Part shown: positions 26,848-35,421 of the stretch, in pieces
Layout of the letters: each line of letters starts with the position of its first letter
How positions within the stretch are numbered: position 1 is the stretch's first letter
Position numbers and translations under genes: made by a program
Origin: Pseudomonadota bacterium
Lineage (GTDB): Bacteria > Pseudomonadota > Alphaproteobacteria > Rhizobiales > Beijerinckiaceae
Length of the DNA stretch: 64,000 bases
Direction of reading: 5' to 3'
NCBI GenBank assembly: GCA_023423995.1
Contig: JAFAEL010000098.1
Span: forward strand, 62,001-126,000
Notes under the pieces: model-generated
Seen by the model: only the letters and a program-made list of their open reading frames with translations
Told to the model about the DNA's origin: nothing
Database searches by the model: none

Positions 26848-27576
26848 ATGACGTCCCTGCTTCGAGGCCTGTCCTCCATCCTGCCCACCCGGAAGAGCGC
26901 GCGAGCCAGCCCGCCGGACCGTCCGAAACCTCCTCGCGTCTGTCCGGGGGAGCGCACCTGGCCAGTGCTGCTGCGTGCACCGCCTGACGCCATCCGGCGC
27001 AAGGCCGCGATCCTGTTCATCGACCTCTCCGGCTTCACGGGGGTGAGCGAGCGCATCGGTCTCGACGGGACACTTGCGATCCTCGCCGACTTCTACGGCA
27101 TCGTGGAGACGACGGTTCTCGACGAGGGCGGAGTGGTCCTGAACTACCTCGGCGACGGCGCCCTGGTCGCCTTCGGGGGCGGGCCAGAGTGCGAGGACGC
27201 GAGAAGTGCCGTCCAGGCGGCGCGGCGCCTCCTCGAGCGCGTGTCGGACTGGATCTCCCGGCAGCCGGAGCACAGGGCGCTGGCAGGCGTGCGCATCGGC
27301 GCGCATGTCGGCGAGGTGCTCGTCGCCCGGTTGGGCGAGGTGGCGCACAGGCCGATGACGATCCTCGGCGACAACGTGAACGTCGCGAGCCGGCTTCTCG
27401 AGCTCGCGCCGGCGCGGGGATCGGCGATCGTCTTCTCGAAGCCGCTGCTGGATGCCGCAGGTCCGGCACTTCCGGAGGGGGCGCAGCAGCTCCTGCGCGC
27501 CGGCCGTCTCGCCGCGATCCGCGGCAGGTCGGAGCGGCTGGTGGTCCACATCTGGACCGGAACCAGCATGTGCTGA
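26848..27576 (+). CDS. Class III adenylate/guanylate cyclase domain protein
   Basis: A 242-residue single-domain nucleotide cyclase. The first metal Asp is in LFIDLSGFTGVSERIG, the second in VLNYLGDGALVAFGGG, and GDNVNVASRLLEL carries the later conserved Asn and Arg. At the position where many adenylate cyclases have the base-recognising Lys (KxxGD), this protein has Asn. A basic N-terminal 45 residues has no known domain. The start is chosen at the ATG before TSLLRGLSS; an upstream in-frame ATG at 26740-26760 is possible. A cAMP-receptor-like site lies just downstream. Confidence 0.85.
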   Translation: MTSLLRGLSSILPTRKSARASPPDRPKPPRVCPGERTWPVLLRAPPDAIRRKAAILFIDLSGFTGVSERIGLDGTLAILADFYGIVETTVLDEGGVVLNYLGDGALVAFGGGPECEDARSAVQAARRLLERVSDWISRQPEHRALAGVRIGAHVGEVLVARLGEVAHRPMTILGDNVNVASRLLELAPARGSAIVFSKPLLDAAGPALPEGAQQLLRAGRLAAIRGRSERLVVHIWTGTSMC

Positions 27577-27589
27577 GCCGAAGACGCGC

Positions 27590-27604
27590 GGGTGCCGGGC
27601 ACCC
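27590..27604. terminator. Hairpin after the cyclase gene
   Basis: GGGTGCC-G-GGCACCC lies 13 bases after the cyclase stop, with further GC complementarity outside. It has no T-run. It may end cyclase transcription or be part of the regulatory block before the response regulator. Confidence 0.35.
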
Positions 27605-27614
27605 ACGCGTCGAG

Positions 27615-27630
27615 TGTGACGTCGGTCACA
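27615..27630. promoter_or_regulatory. CRP/FNR-type palindrome TGTGA-N6-TCACA
   Basis: TGTGA at 27615-27619 and TCACA at 27626-27630 with a 6-base spacer match the classical CRP core exactly. It sits 87 bases before the response regulator start and directly after a nucleotide cyclase gene. Binding by a Crp-family protein is inferred. Confidence 0.55.
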
Positions 27631-27666
27631 GCGCCCCTCCTGTCGCACGCGATCAGATGTTCCCGA

Positions 27667-27698
27667 CGCAACGGCGTGCCCGCACCCACGCCGTTGCG
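27667..27698 (+). promoter_or_regulatory. 11-bp perfect inverted repeat before the response regulator
   Basis: CGCAACGGCGT and ACGCCGTTGCG flank a 10-base loop, ending 18 bases before the ATG at 27717 and just upstream of TTTGGAGGAG. It could be an operator or a leader hairpin controlling translation. Confidence 0.5.
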
Positions 27699-27716
27699 CG
27701 CTGATTTGGAGGAGTC

Positions 27717-28439
27717 ATGCCGAGCAAGCACGTTGTGGTGGTCGACGACGATGCGGTCATGCGCGACCTCATCGGCGATTACCTCGTCCGCCACGCCTTC
27801 AAGGTGAGCCGCGCCGCGGATGGCGCGGCGATGGCGCGGGTGGTGACGCACCTGCCGCCGGACCTCATCATTCTCGACCTGCAGCTTGGGACCGACGACG
27901 GCCTCGAGCTGATGCGATCCATGTCCACCAAGGTCGAGGCGCCCGTGATCATCATCACGGGCAACCGGGGCGAGGAGGCGGACAAGGTCGTCGGCCTCGA
28001 ACTCGGGGCCGACGACTACATCACCAAGCCATTCAGCCTGCGCGAGCTGCTCGCGCGCGTCAGGGCCGTGCTGCGCCGCGCCGAAGGCGCCGGCGCGGCA
28101 GCGCGGCGGAAATCCGACCGCTCCACCTATCGGTTCGGCGGCTGGGAACTGTCCATGAAGGCACGCCGGCTGACCTCGCCGGAGGGAGAGGTCATCCGCC
28201 TCACGGCGGCGGAGTTCAATCTCCTGTCGGCCTTTCTCCGCTCGCCACAGCATGTGCTGTCCCGCGAACAGCTCCTCAATGCGAGCCGCGTGCACGACGA
28301 CGAAGTGTACGACCGCAGCATCGACGTGCTGATCCTCAGGCTTCGCCGCAAGCTCGAGCGGGATCCGCGGCAGCCGACCCTCATCCGGACGGAGCGCGGC
28401 ATGGGCTACGTGCTGTCCACCACCGTCGAGGTGGGCTGA
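27717..28439 (+). CDS. OmpR-family response regulator
   Basis: A 240-residue response regulator. The receiver domain (1-120) has the acidic pocket VVDDD at 8-12, phospho-acceptor Asp in LIILDLQLG near 54, and the conserved Lys in YITKPFSLREL near 104. The C-terminal winged helix (about 135-235) ends RTERGMGYVLS. It has a strong GGAGGAG site. The peroxidase gene starts immediately at the next base after its stop and the kinase gene follows, so all three form one operon. Confidence 0.95.
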   Translation: MPSKHVVVVDDDAVMRDLIGDYLVRHAFKVSRAADGAAMARVVTHLPPDLIILDLQLGTDDGLELMRSMSTKVEAPVIIITGNRGEEADKVVGLELGADDYITKPFSLRELLARVRAVLRRAEGAGAAARRKSDRSTYRFGGWELSMKARRLTSPEGEVIRLTAAEFNLLSAFLRSPQHVLSREQLLNASRVHDDEVYDRSIDVLILRLRRKLERDPRQPTLIRTERGMGYVLSTTVEVG

Positions 28440-29501
28440 ATGCGCGGAGGCTCCCACCGGCTGCTTGCGCCATGGTTCCGGATCCTTCGGGACCCGTTCC
28501 TGGTCGTGCAGATCGCGGGGTGGCTCCTGGTCGCCGGTGGCTTGGTCTTCCTGGCCCGCGCACAGGAAGGCGTGAGCGCACCGGCTCCCGCGAGCCCGGC
28601 TGTGATAACGCCCGTTCGGCCGATTCCGGTGCAGCCGGAGAAGGTGCGGCTCGGCGAGAGGCTGTTCGGCGATGCGCGCCTTTCCGGCAGCGGCAAGCTC
28701 GCCTGCACCTCGTGCCACGACCTGTCCCGCGGAGGCAGCGATGACCAGGCCCGCTCCGAGGCGAGCGGCGACATGCACGACTACAACGCGCTCACCGTCT
28801 TCAACGCCGCCTACAATTTCAGGATGAACTGGCGCGGGAACGCCCGCACGCTCGAGGAGCAGAACAACGCCGTCATCACCGACCCGCGCTTCATGGGGGG
28901 CGATTGGGGCGAGATCCTCAAGAAGCTGGCAGCCGACCAGGCGTATCGCGCGGCGCTCACGACACTCTACGGCCCTCGCTGGAGCAAGGCCGACGTGCTG
29001 GACGCGCTCGCGGAATTCCAGCGTTCCCTGGTCACGCCGGACAGCCGCTTCGACCGGTATCTGCGGGGAGAGCAGGGCGCGATCACGCCCGCGGAGGAGC
29101 GTGGCTTCCGGCTCTTCGAAAGCTACGGCTGCGTCGCCTGCCACCAGGGCAGGAACATCGGGGGCAACCTGTTCCAGAGGTTCGGGATATTCACCGATCC
29201 CTTCAGCGGGCGAACGCCCGCTTCGGCGGCGGATCTGGGCCGCTACACGATTACGGGCCGCGAAGAGGACCGCTTCGTCTTCCGCGTCCCGAGCCTTCGT
29301 AACGTCGCGCTGACCGCGCCCTATTTCCACGACGCCGTCATCCGCAGGCTGGACGAGGCCGTGGCGATCATGGCCCGGACGCAGCTCGGCCGGGAATTGC
29401 CCCCCAACGAGATCGAGCTCATCGTCCGGTTCCTCCGGACGCTGACGGGCGAATACAACGGACGCCCGCTCGATCAGGACAACGGCAGAGGTTCGCCGTG
29501 A
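28440..29501 (+). CDS. Di-heme cytochrome c peroxidase / MauG family protein
   Basis: A 353-residue periplasmic di-heme protein. An N-terminal hydrophobic segment (about 20-40) serves as signal or anchor. The first heme motif is CTSCH near residue 88 and the second is CVACH near 232. Conserved blocks follow the CcpA/MauG pattern (LGERLFGDARLSGSG, YFHDAVIRRLDEAV, RFLRTLTGEY). It could reduce peroxide or oxidise a partner protein. Its place between a response regulator and a kinase suggests a signalling accessory role, which is unusual. Its stop overlaps the kinase GTG start. Confidence 0.93.
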   Translation: MRGGSHRLLAPWFRILRDPFLVVQIAGWLLVAGGLVFLARAQEGVSAPAPASPAVITPVRPIPVQPEKVRLGERLFGDARLSGSGKLACTSCHDLSRGGSDDQARSEASGDMHDYNALTVFNAAYNFRMNWRGNARTLEEQNNAVITDPRFMGGDWGEILKKLAADQAYRAALTTLYGPRWSKADVLDALAEFQRSLVTPDSRFDRYLRGEQGAITPAEERGFRLFESYGCVACHQGRNIGGNLFQRFGIFTDPFSGRTPASAADLGRYTITGREEDRFVFRVPSLRNVALTAPYFHDAVIRRLDEAVAIMARTQLGRELPPNEIELIVRFLRTLTGEYNGRPLDQDNGRGSP

Positions 29502-32005
29502 TCCTGTTTCGCGCATTGGGTCTTGCGGCTGCCGTCGCCCTGCTCTTCTTCGGATTTGTGTTCGCCCGCGATGCCGCGCCGGACCCTGCCGAGCACGAGC
29601 GCCTGCTGACCAGCATGCTCACGGCGTTCCTGGACGACGCGGCGCTGCAGCGGGACGTCCTGCAGGCCCGTACGGGGCGCCTGCGGAACTACGATCCGCT
29701 GAACGAGCGGATGGGCCGTCTCCAGCGGACGGTGACCGACCTGCGGGGGGCAAGCCGGATCGCGAACGGCGATTCGGCGCTCGCCCTCAGGCGCGGCGTG
29801 GAGGAGATCGCCGCGCTGGTCCAGGCGCGCGAGGATACGGTCGAGCGGTTCAAGTCGCGCAACGCCCTGGTCCATAACTCGATCCAGATCTTCAGCCACT
29901 CGGTCGAGCGGGTCACACGCGCGGTGTCCGTCGCCGACCCGACGCTGGTGGCGGATCTCGGCGGGGCCGCCATCGCCATGCTGCGGTTCGTCGACAATCC
30001 CGGCGAGCAGAACCAGGACGAGATCGGGAAGATCCTCGCCCGCCTCAAGGCCCGGGTCCCGACCGACCCAGACCTCCGCGCGATGATTTCGCACGGCTCG
30101 CTGATATCGGCGAGCCTGCCGGTCACGGAGCGCCTTGCAACGGAGCTGCAGACGCCGCTCATCTCCGATCGGGTTCGCGTGCTCCACGCCAATTTCCTCC
30201 GCGCGCGCGCCGCAGTCGAGCTCCGGGCGGGCTGGCTGCAGCGGGGCCTCTATGCTGCGGCGGTGTCGCTCGCCCTTTACATCGCAGCCCTTCTCCTTCG
30301 CCTGCGCTACCAGACGGAAGCGCTGAAGCGCCGGCTCGCGCTGGAACACGCGACGGCCGCCATATCGAGCCACTTCATCGAGCTGCCTTCCGATCGCGCC
30401 AGCGACGGCATGGCGGCCGCGCTCGCCTTGCTCGCCCGCTATAGCGGCGCCGAGGAGGTGCACGTGGTCGCGGCCGACGAAGAGGGAGAGATCCTGCTCG
30501 CCCATCATTGGCCCGAGGAGGTCGGCGAGACCTCCCCCCGTGAATTGTTGGCGCGCGGTGCCGCCGACGCCCGGAGCTTCGCGAGCTTAGACGAGGCCCT
30601 ACCCGGCACCTGCATCTTCCAGCGGCTGGCCGAGCTGAGACGGCGGATGCCGGGCGGCGACGGCTGGTCGGCCTTCCCGCTCCGCGGCCTCGATGCCGGC
30701 TCGGGCTATGTGATGTTCAAGTCGCCGCCCCATATGGCCGGCTGGGCCGCGGAGGACAGGGTGATCCTCGGCATGGCGGCCGAGATCTTCAGCATGGCGC
30801 TGCGGCGCAGCCGCAACGAGGAGGAGCGCCAGGAGCTCGAGCGGCGGCTCGCGCAGGCGCAGCGGCTCGAGTCGCTCGGCACCCTCGCGGGAGGCATCGC
30901 GCACGAGTTCAACAACATCCTGGGCGGCATGTTGGGCCATGCCGAGATGGCGCAGCTGTCGCTTCGCCGGAACTCCCCGACGCGCCGGCACCTCGAGCAG
31001 GTGATCAAGGGGGGCGCACGGGCGCAGGCGGTGATCGACAACGTTCTCGCATTCGGGCGGCGGCGGAGCCGGACGGTCGAGCGGCTCGACCCGGCCCTGG
31101 TCGTGCAGGAAGCACTGGACCTGCTGCGCGCGTCGCTGCCGGATACGATCAGTCTCTCCCCCAGCCTGGCCGAAGGCGCCGCGGTATCCGGGGACACTAC
31201 CGAGCTGCAGCAGGTCGTCCTCAATCTCTGCACCAACGCGGCGCACGCGATGGGCGGAGCGGGCAACATCGCTCTGACCCTCGCCGTGGAGGAGCTCGCC
31301 GTCGAGCGCGCCCTCTCCCACGGCCATCTCGCCCGAGGGCGTTTCGTCCGCCTCGAGGTGGCCGATCACGGATCGGGCATCGCGCCTGCCGTCATGCGTC
31401 GGATGTTCGAGCCCTTCTTCACCACCAAGCAAGCGGGAAGCGGCACCGGGCTCGGGCTGTCCACCGTGCACGGCATCGCGACCGCATGGGGAGGCGGCGT
31501 GCACGTGATCAGCCGGCCGGGGGCCGGCACGAAGGTCCAGGTCTTTCTCCCGACCGCTCCCGAAGAGCAGCCCGGGACCGAGCCGCCCGAAGAGGAAGGG
31601 CGGCCGATGCGAGGCGGCGGGCAGGCGATCCTGCTCGTGCAGCCGCAGCGCAAGCAACTGCTGCTCGACGAGGAGATACTCGCCGCCTTGGGGTACGAGC
31701 CGGTAGGCTTCGAGAGAGCGGAGGATGCCGTCGCCGCGGTCGCCGGCGATCCCGAACGCTTCAGCGCGGCGCTCGTCGACTTGCCGGGGCCGGACGGGCC
31801 GGCACTTTCGCGACAGCTCGCCCAGAGATGTCCGGGGCTGACCGTCATCCTCCTGGCCGACGCGGACGCAGTGCTGGATGGTCCGGCGTTGCGACGTTCC
31901 GGGATCAAGGAGGTGCTGCGGAAACCCGTCCGCTCGCGCGGCCTTTCCGAGTGTCTGGTGCGCCAATTGTCATCCGCCCGGCGCGTGCGGCTCGTCCCGG
32001 TCTGA
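29498..32005 (+). CDS. Hybrid sensor histidine kinase with degenerate receiver
   Basis: An 835-residue membrane kinase. A first membrane segment near 5-22 and a second near 248-268 bracket a helical periplasmic domain of about 220 residues (DAHL-like). A GAF-like region follows (about 285-440). The H-box is LAGGIAHEFNN near 465, the ATPase has LQQVVLNLCTNAAHA (N-box) and GSGTGLGLSTVHG (G2). The C-terminal receiver keeps an Asp (ALVDLPGPDG) and a Lys (VLRKP) but its usual acidic pair is replaced (LLVQPQRKQ). The GTG start overlaps the peroxidase stop. Confidence 0.93.
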   Translation: MILFRALGLAAAVALLFFGFVFARDAAPDPAEHERLLTSMLTAFLDDAALQRDVLQARTGRLRNYDPLNERMGRLQRTVTDLRGASRIANGDSALALRRGVEEIAALVQAREDTVERFKSRNALVHNSIQIFSHSVERVTRAVSVADPTLVADLGGAAIAMLRFVDNPGEQNQDEIGKILARLKARVPTDPDLRAMISHGSLISASLPVTERLATELQTPLISDRVRVLHANFLRARAAVELRAGWLQRGLYAAAVSLALYIAALLLRLRYQTEALKRRLALEHATAAISSHFIELPSDRASDGMAAALALLARYSGAEEVHVVAADEEGEILLAHHWPEEVGETSPRELLARGAADARSFASLDEALPGTCIFQRLAELRRRMPGGDGWSAFPLRGLDAGSGYVMFKSPPHMAGWAAEDRVILGMAAEIFSMALRRSRNEEERQELERRLAQAQRLESLGTLAGGIAHEFNNILGGMLGHAEMAQLSLRRNSPTRRHLEQVIKGGARAQAVIDNVLAFGRRRSRTVERLDPALVVQEALDLLRASLPDTISLSPSLAEGAAVSGDTTELQQVVLNLCTNAAHAMGGAGNIALTLAVEELAVERALSHGHLARGRFVRLEVADHGSGIAPAVMRRMFEPFFTTKQAGSGTGLGLSTVHGIATAWGGGVHVISRPGAGTKVQVFLPTAPEEQPGTEPPEEEGRPMRGGGQAILLVQPQRKQLLLDEEILAALGYEPVGFERAEDAVAAVAGDPERFSAALVDLPGPDGPALSRQLAQRCPGLTVILLADADAVLDGPALRRSGIKEVLRKPVRSRGLSECLVRQLSSARRVRLVPV

Positions 32006-32043
32006 TCCGGTCATCATTGTAGATGACAGAAAGATGAATGGCT

Positions 32044-32061
32044 GCGTTACTTGTGTAACGC
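32044..32061. promoter_or_regulatory. GCGTTAC-N4-GTAACGC inverted repeat
   Basis: A perfect 7-base inverted repeat around TTGT lies 39 bases after the kinase stop and about 160 bases before the DUF1127 gene. It may be a dimeric regulator site. No T-run follows it. Confidence 0.4.
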
Positions 32062-32128
32062 GCTGGTACTTGACCGAAACACCCCTGATCGGTGCGAGGG
32101 GTAACGTCTTCTCGGAAGCAGGGTGAAG

Positions 32129-32146
32129 CATCCTCGGTCGAGGATG
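32129..32146. repeat. CATCCTCG-GT-CGAGGATG palindrome
   Basis: An 8-base perfect inverted repeat with a two-base centre, in the leader region of the DUF1127 gene. Its arms echo the CATCCTCGG ends of the palindromic repeats at 8871 and 12074. Confidence 0.4.
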
Positions 32147-32219
32147 TTCGCCGTCGGCTTCCCCGTTGCGTAGCCGGCGCTCCTCAGGGCGGCGGCACGC
32201 GCGCATGAGGACGATCACC

Positions 32220-32501
32220 ATGGATATCCACACGCCGCAATCGTTCTATGCCGTCTACGGCGCCGGCGCATACCGGCCGCATGCCCCGGGCGAGTGGAGC
32301 GAGGCGGGACTGGGCGCCATCGCCCGGCTGTGGCGCGCCTGGCGCATGCGCAGGATCGCCCGTCGGGCGACGCTTGAGCTCCTCGGGCTGGACGACCGCC
32401 TGCTGAAGGACATCGGGGTACAGCGTTCGCAGATCGGCTACGCCGTCCTGCACGGGCGCGGGGAGCCGGGCGAGGGGCGGCCGTTCTGGTCGCAGTCGTA
32501 G
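32220..32501 (+). CDS. DUF1127 domain protein
   Basis: A 93-residue protein with a C-terminal DUF1127 motif (LLGLDDRLLKDIGVQRSQI). Alphaproteobacteria carry several such small Arg-rich proteins; some influence RNA turnover and phosphate or stress responses. The basic helix WRAWRMRRIARRATLEL precedes the motif. The ATG at 32220 has GAGGA eight bases upstream. Preceded by palindromes at 32044 and 32129. Confidence 0.85.
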   Translation: MDIHTPQSFYAVYGAGAYRPHAPGEWSEAGLGAIARLWRAWRMRRIARRATLELLGLDDRLLKDIGVQRSQIGYAVLHGRGEPGEGRPFWSQS

Positions 32502-32574
32502 CGCGAATCCGCCACGCGAGCCGCTGCGCAAAAGGCGCCCGGGCGAGGCTTCCCTCGTCCGGGCCTTTCTCATT

Positions 32575-33885
32575 TCAGGCGACCGCCACGGTCTCGGCGA
32601 TGCGGGCGAGGTGCTGGGCCTCCACAAGCAATCGATGCGCGTCGCTGTCGTGCATCGCCCGCCGGAACAGGTCGGCCTTCCGACGCAACTGCTCTTCGAG
32701 GTCGGCGGGACGCTCCCCGCGGGCGTCGGGGTAGCCGAGGTCCGGAACGGCCGCGAGGCGCCAGGCCGGCTCGATCAGCGCCTCTGCGCGCGCGAAGAAC
32801 TCCGAGACGATCTCGTCGAGAGTGACCGACGTCCAAACGTGGTTGCGCAGCAGTTCGTGAAGCAGCCTGGCTTCGAGGGCCGCGACGCTCATGCCCTGTC
32901 CGTAGACCGGGTTGAAGCGGCAGATGCTGTCCCCGATCGGCACGAGGCCGGCCGGAAGGCGGCCCGACACGCCGAAATGGCGCCATACGCTCTCCGGGAA
33001 GCGGAACTGTGCGATCTCGCCGACCGGGCGGCCCATCCGGAGCGCCGAGGCGATCGTCGAGGTGGTGAGCAACTCCGCCTGCGCCAGGAATTCAGGCAGG
33101 CTCGCGGGAGGCTGCTCGTCACCGCGTCCCACGAGGAGCACCTGCCAGCGATCCTCGCCGATGCGCGTCATGTAGCCGGTGCGGCTGCTCGCCGGAGCTC
33201 GCGGCTGGGTGACCAGAGCCGTGAAATCGAGCTCGGCGGAAGGCGGGATCATGAAGGTCGCGGTCGAATAGCCGAGATCGATTCCGATCCTCGTCTCGCG
33301 CGGGGGCTGGAGGGCCTTCTGCGCGATGCAGGTCATGGTGGGGAAGGCCCGCCCGGACGCGTCCAGTACGAGGTCGGCCTCGACCGTATCGACCTCCCCG
33401 CCCTCGTTCTCGACGCAGACGCCGACCGCCTTCGCGCCTCCCGGCGTGGTCAGGATCTCCAGAGCACGTGTGTTGCGGCGGAAGGCGACGTTGTCCAGGG
33501 CCGCGACCCTTCGGGCCAGCGCCTGCTCGAGGATCGGCCGGGTCGTCGCAACGCCCATGATGCCGAACTCCCGCTTCGGCAGCGAGCCGATGTCCGGAAG
33601 CTCGCATCGCGCGTCGTATCCGGCATCGAAGGGCAACGCGCCCGCCCGATGAAGATCGTCCTCGAAACCCGGGAAGAGATCGGCAAGGGCCGCGAGCCCT
33701 CCGCCCATGAGCAGGTGCGGCTGTCGCCCCTGCGGGACGCCCGGGCGCGGCCGCTCGGAGGGGGGCGTCCTGTCCCGCTCCAGGATGACGACCTCCTCGA
33801 CGAAATCGGCGACAGCCCGCGCTGCGGCGAGCCCCGCCATGCCGGCACCGATGACGACGGCCTGCCGGCCGATGAGACGCTTCAT
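32575..33885 (-). CDS. FAD-dependent monooxygenase/oxidoreductase
   Basis: A 436-residue flavoprotein. The N-terminal dinucleotide motif is AVVIGAGMAGLAAARA, with the acidic ribose-binding end LERD near 37, a conserved Arg region VPQGRQPHLLMGGGL, LVLDASGRAF in the middle and VPIGDSICRFNPVYGQGM (the GD motif) near 315. It resembles FAD-dependent hydroxylases or halogenase-like oxidoreductases with no substrate assigned. The ATG has AAGGAG upstream. It stands alone, divergent from a GNAT gene 245 bases away; that gap holds nothing I can name. Confidence 0.85.
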   Translation of the reverse strand: MKRLIGRQAVVIGAGMAGLAAARAVADFVEEVVILERDRTPPSERPRPGVPQGRQPHLLMGGGLAALADLFPGFEDDLHRAGALPFDAGYDARCELPDIGSLPKREFGIMGVATTRPILEQALARRVAALDNVAFRRNTRALEILTTPGGAKAVGVCVENEGGEVDTVEADLVLDASGRAFPTMTCIAQKALQPPRETRIGIDLGYSTATFMIPPSAELDFTALVTQPRAPASSRTGYMTRIGEDRWQVLLVGRGDEQPPASLPEFLAQAELLTTSTIASALRMGRPVGEIAQFRFPESVWRHFGVSGRLPAGLVPIGDSICRFNPVYGQGMSVAALEARLLHELLRNHVWTSVTLDEIVSEFFARAEALIEPAWRLAAVPDLGYPDARGERPADLEEQLRRKADLFRRAMHDSDAHRLLVEAQHLARIAETVAVA

Positions 33886-34133
33886 CACTACTCTCCTTGA
33901 GCTGCGTGATGAGCTGTCGTTATCTATTGAACACAGTAGGTGTATTGCGCCAATCTGCTCGTGCTTGTCATCTGTAATGATCGGTCGGATTGGAAGTCGA
34001 TGGATGCTCTGTACGTTCTTACAGGGCTGTCATTACGCCTGAAATCGGGAGGCCATGAGCGCGAAACAGGCCCGTCCGATCCTCCTACCTGCCGCAGCCG
34101 AAAGACCGGCGGCCGGTTCGGAGGCTCTGATCC

Positions 34134-34670
34134 ATGGCCGATTTCACCGACGGGAAGCCGGGCGCGGGCGTTGCGGAACTGCGGGATGGGGTTCGGATCC
34201 TCATCCGTCCGCTGCTCCCGGCCGACGCTGCCGCGTTCCAGGGGTTCGTGCGCAGCCTCTCCGCGGCGTCGCGGCGGGACCGCTATCATGGAGCGTTCAG
34301 CGAGCTCCCGGCGGGACTTCTCGCCCAGCTTACCTGCGTGGATCAGCTGACCCATCTCGCGCTGATCGCCGAAACGCTGGATGGCCAGGATAGCATCATC
34401 GGCGAGGCGCGCTACGCCCGGAAGGGCTTCGAGGATGCGGAGCTCGGCATGGCGGTGGCGGATCGCTGGCAGCGCCACGGCCTCGGCCGCCTGCTGCTCG
34501 GCAGACTTGAGACGACGGCGCGCCAGGCCGGGCTCGCCAGCTTGTTCGGCGATGTGCTCGCCACCAACGACGTGATGCAATCCTTCGCCCGCCGGTCCGG
34601 CTTCAAGCATGATCTCGAATCCGGCGAACCGGGATGCTTTCGCCTGCACAAATCCCTTCGTCCAAGCTGA
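34134..34670 (+). CDS. GNAT family N-acetyltransferase
   Basis: A 178-residue single-domain acetyltransferase. The N-terminal VRILIRPLLPADAAAFQGF and the acetyl-CoA loop RWQRHGLGRLLLGRLETTAR (R/QxxGxG/A motif, about residues 117-136) are clear. The substrate is unknown. Similar domains sit in protein lysine acetyltransferases, but no CoA-ligase part is present here. Confidence 0.88.
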   Translation: MADFTDGKPGAGVAELRDGVRILIRPLLPADAAAFQGFVRSLSAASRRDRYHGAFSELPAGLLAQLTCVDQLTHLALIAETLDGQDSIIGEARYARKGFEDAELGMAVADRWQRHGLGRLLLGRLETTARQAGLASLFGDVLATNDVMQSFARRSGFKHDLESGEPGCFRLHKSLRPS

Positions 34671-35059
34671 CCCGCCGGCGTTTCATTCCAAATCAGTCGG
34701 GTCCTCTTCAAAATTCCCGAGACATCGCGGCGCCGGATGTTCTCTCCGCTTCCGAGCGAGAGAACATAATGTCGAAGTTCATCAATCCACGTCGTTGTAC
34801 TTCATCGGATCTGCGGCGCCGCGAGCTCCGGCCGAGCAGGCGGTATCTCGAAGGCCCGTGGTTGCCGCGCTCGCGCAGGGCGGGCGCCGTCGAGCGGGAC
34901 GATCCAGGGACGGCTCGGCACGGCCCCCTCAGGCGGGTGTTGTCATGGCTGGCGGAAGGCTTCGCAGCGGCAGCCGTCGCGGCTCATCCGACGCTCGCCT
35001 GTTTGCCGCCGGAGGAGCCCGAACGGGACCGCACCCGGAAAGGCGAGGGGGCTCGGCTG

Positions 35060-35362
35060 ATGTGCCTGCCCAGCCTCGCGGTAGTCGGGCTGCTGTCCGC
35101 GCTGGCCCCGCTTGAGGCGGTCGCCGAGGTGCGGGATCCCGCCTATCGCCATTCGGGAACGCATGCGGGTGGGCCCGCGAACGCCTTGCCGAGAGGCTAC
35201 GAGGCAGCCCGCGGACGGGCGGAGCGAATCCGGTCGGATCGGCCCGCGAGCCTGCTGGGGACGCCGGAGGGGCCCCTCCCGGGGATCCGCTGGTCGACGC
35301 CGAACGAATGGGGAAATCTCGGTGGCCCGAACACCGGCGGCAGCTCGGGCGGTAGTCCCTGA
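35060..35362 (+). CDS. Hypothetical secreted small protein
   Basis: A 100-residue frame beginning MCLPSLAVVGLLSALAPLEA, which looks like a signal peptide, followed by a polar Gly/Arg/Pro-rich body ending in NTGGSSGGSP. GAGGGG lies about 10 bases upstream. The same frame is open upstream to an ATG at 34769, giving 197 residues with an Arg-rich N-terminus, so the start is uncertain. The stretch 34671-35059 is otherwise without a recognisable gene. Function unknown. Confidence 0.4.
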   Translation: MCLPSLAVVGLLSALAPLEAVAEVRDPAYRHSGTHAGGPANALPRGYEAARGRAERIRSDRPASLLGTPEGPLPGIRWSTPNEWGNLGGPNTGGSSGGSP

Positions 35363-35421
35363 ACGTGAGGAGATTGCAGGCGCCTCCGCCACGGATACGC
35401 CTGCCTGCCTTCCGCGGGCCG

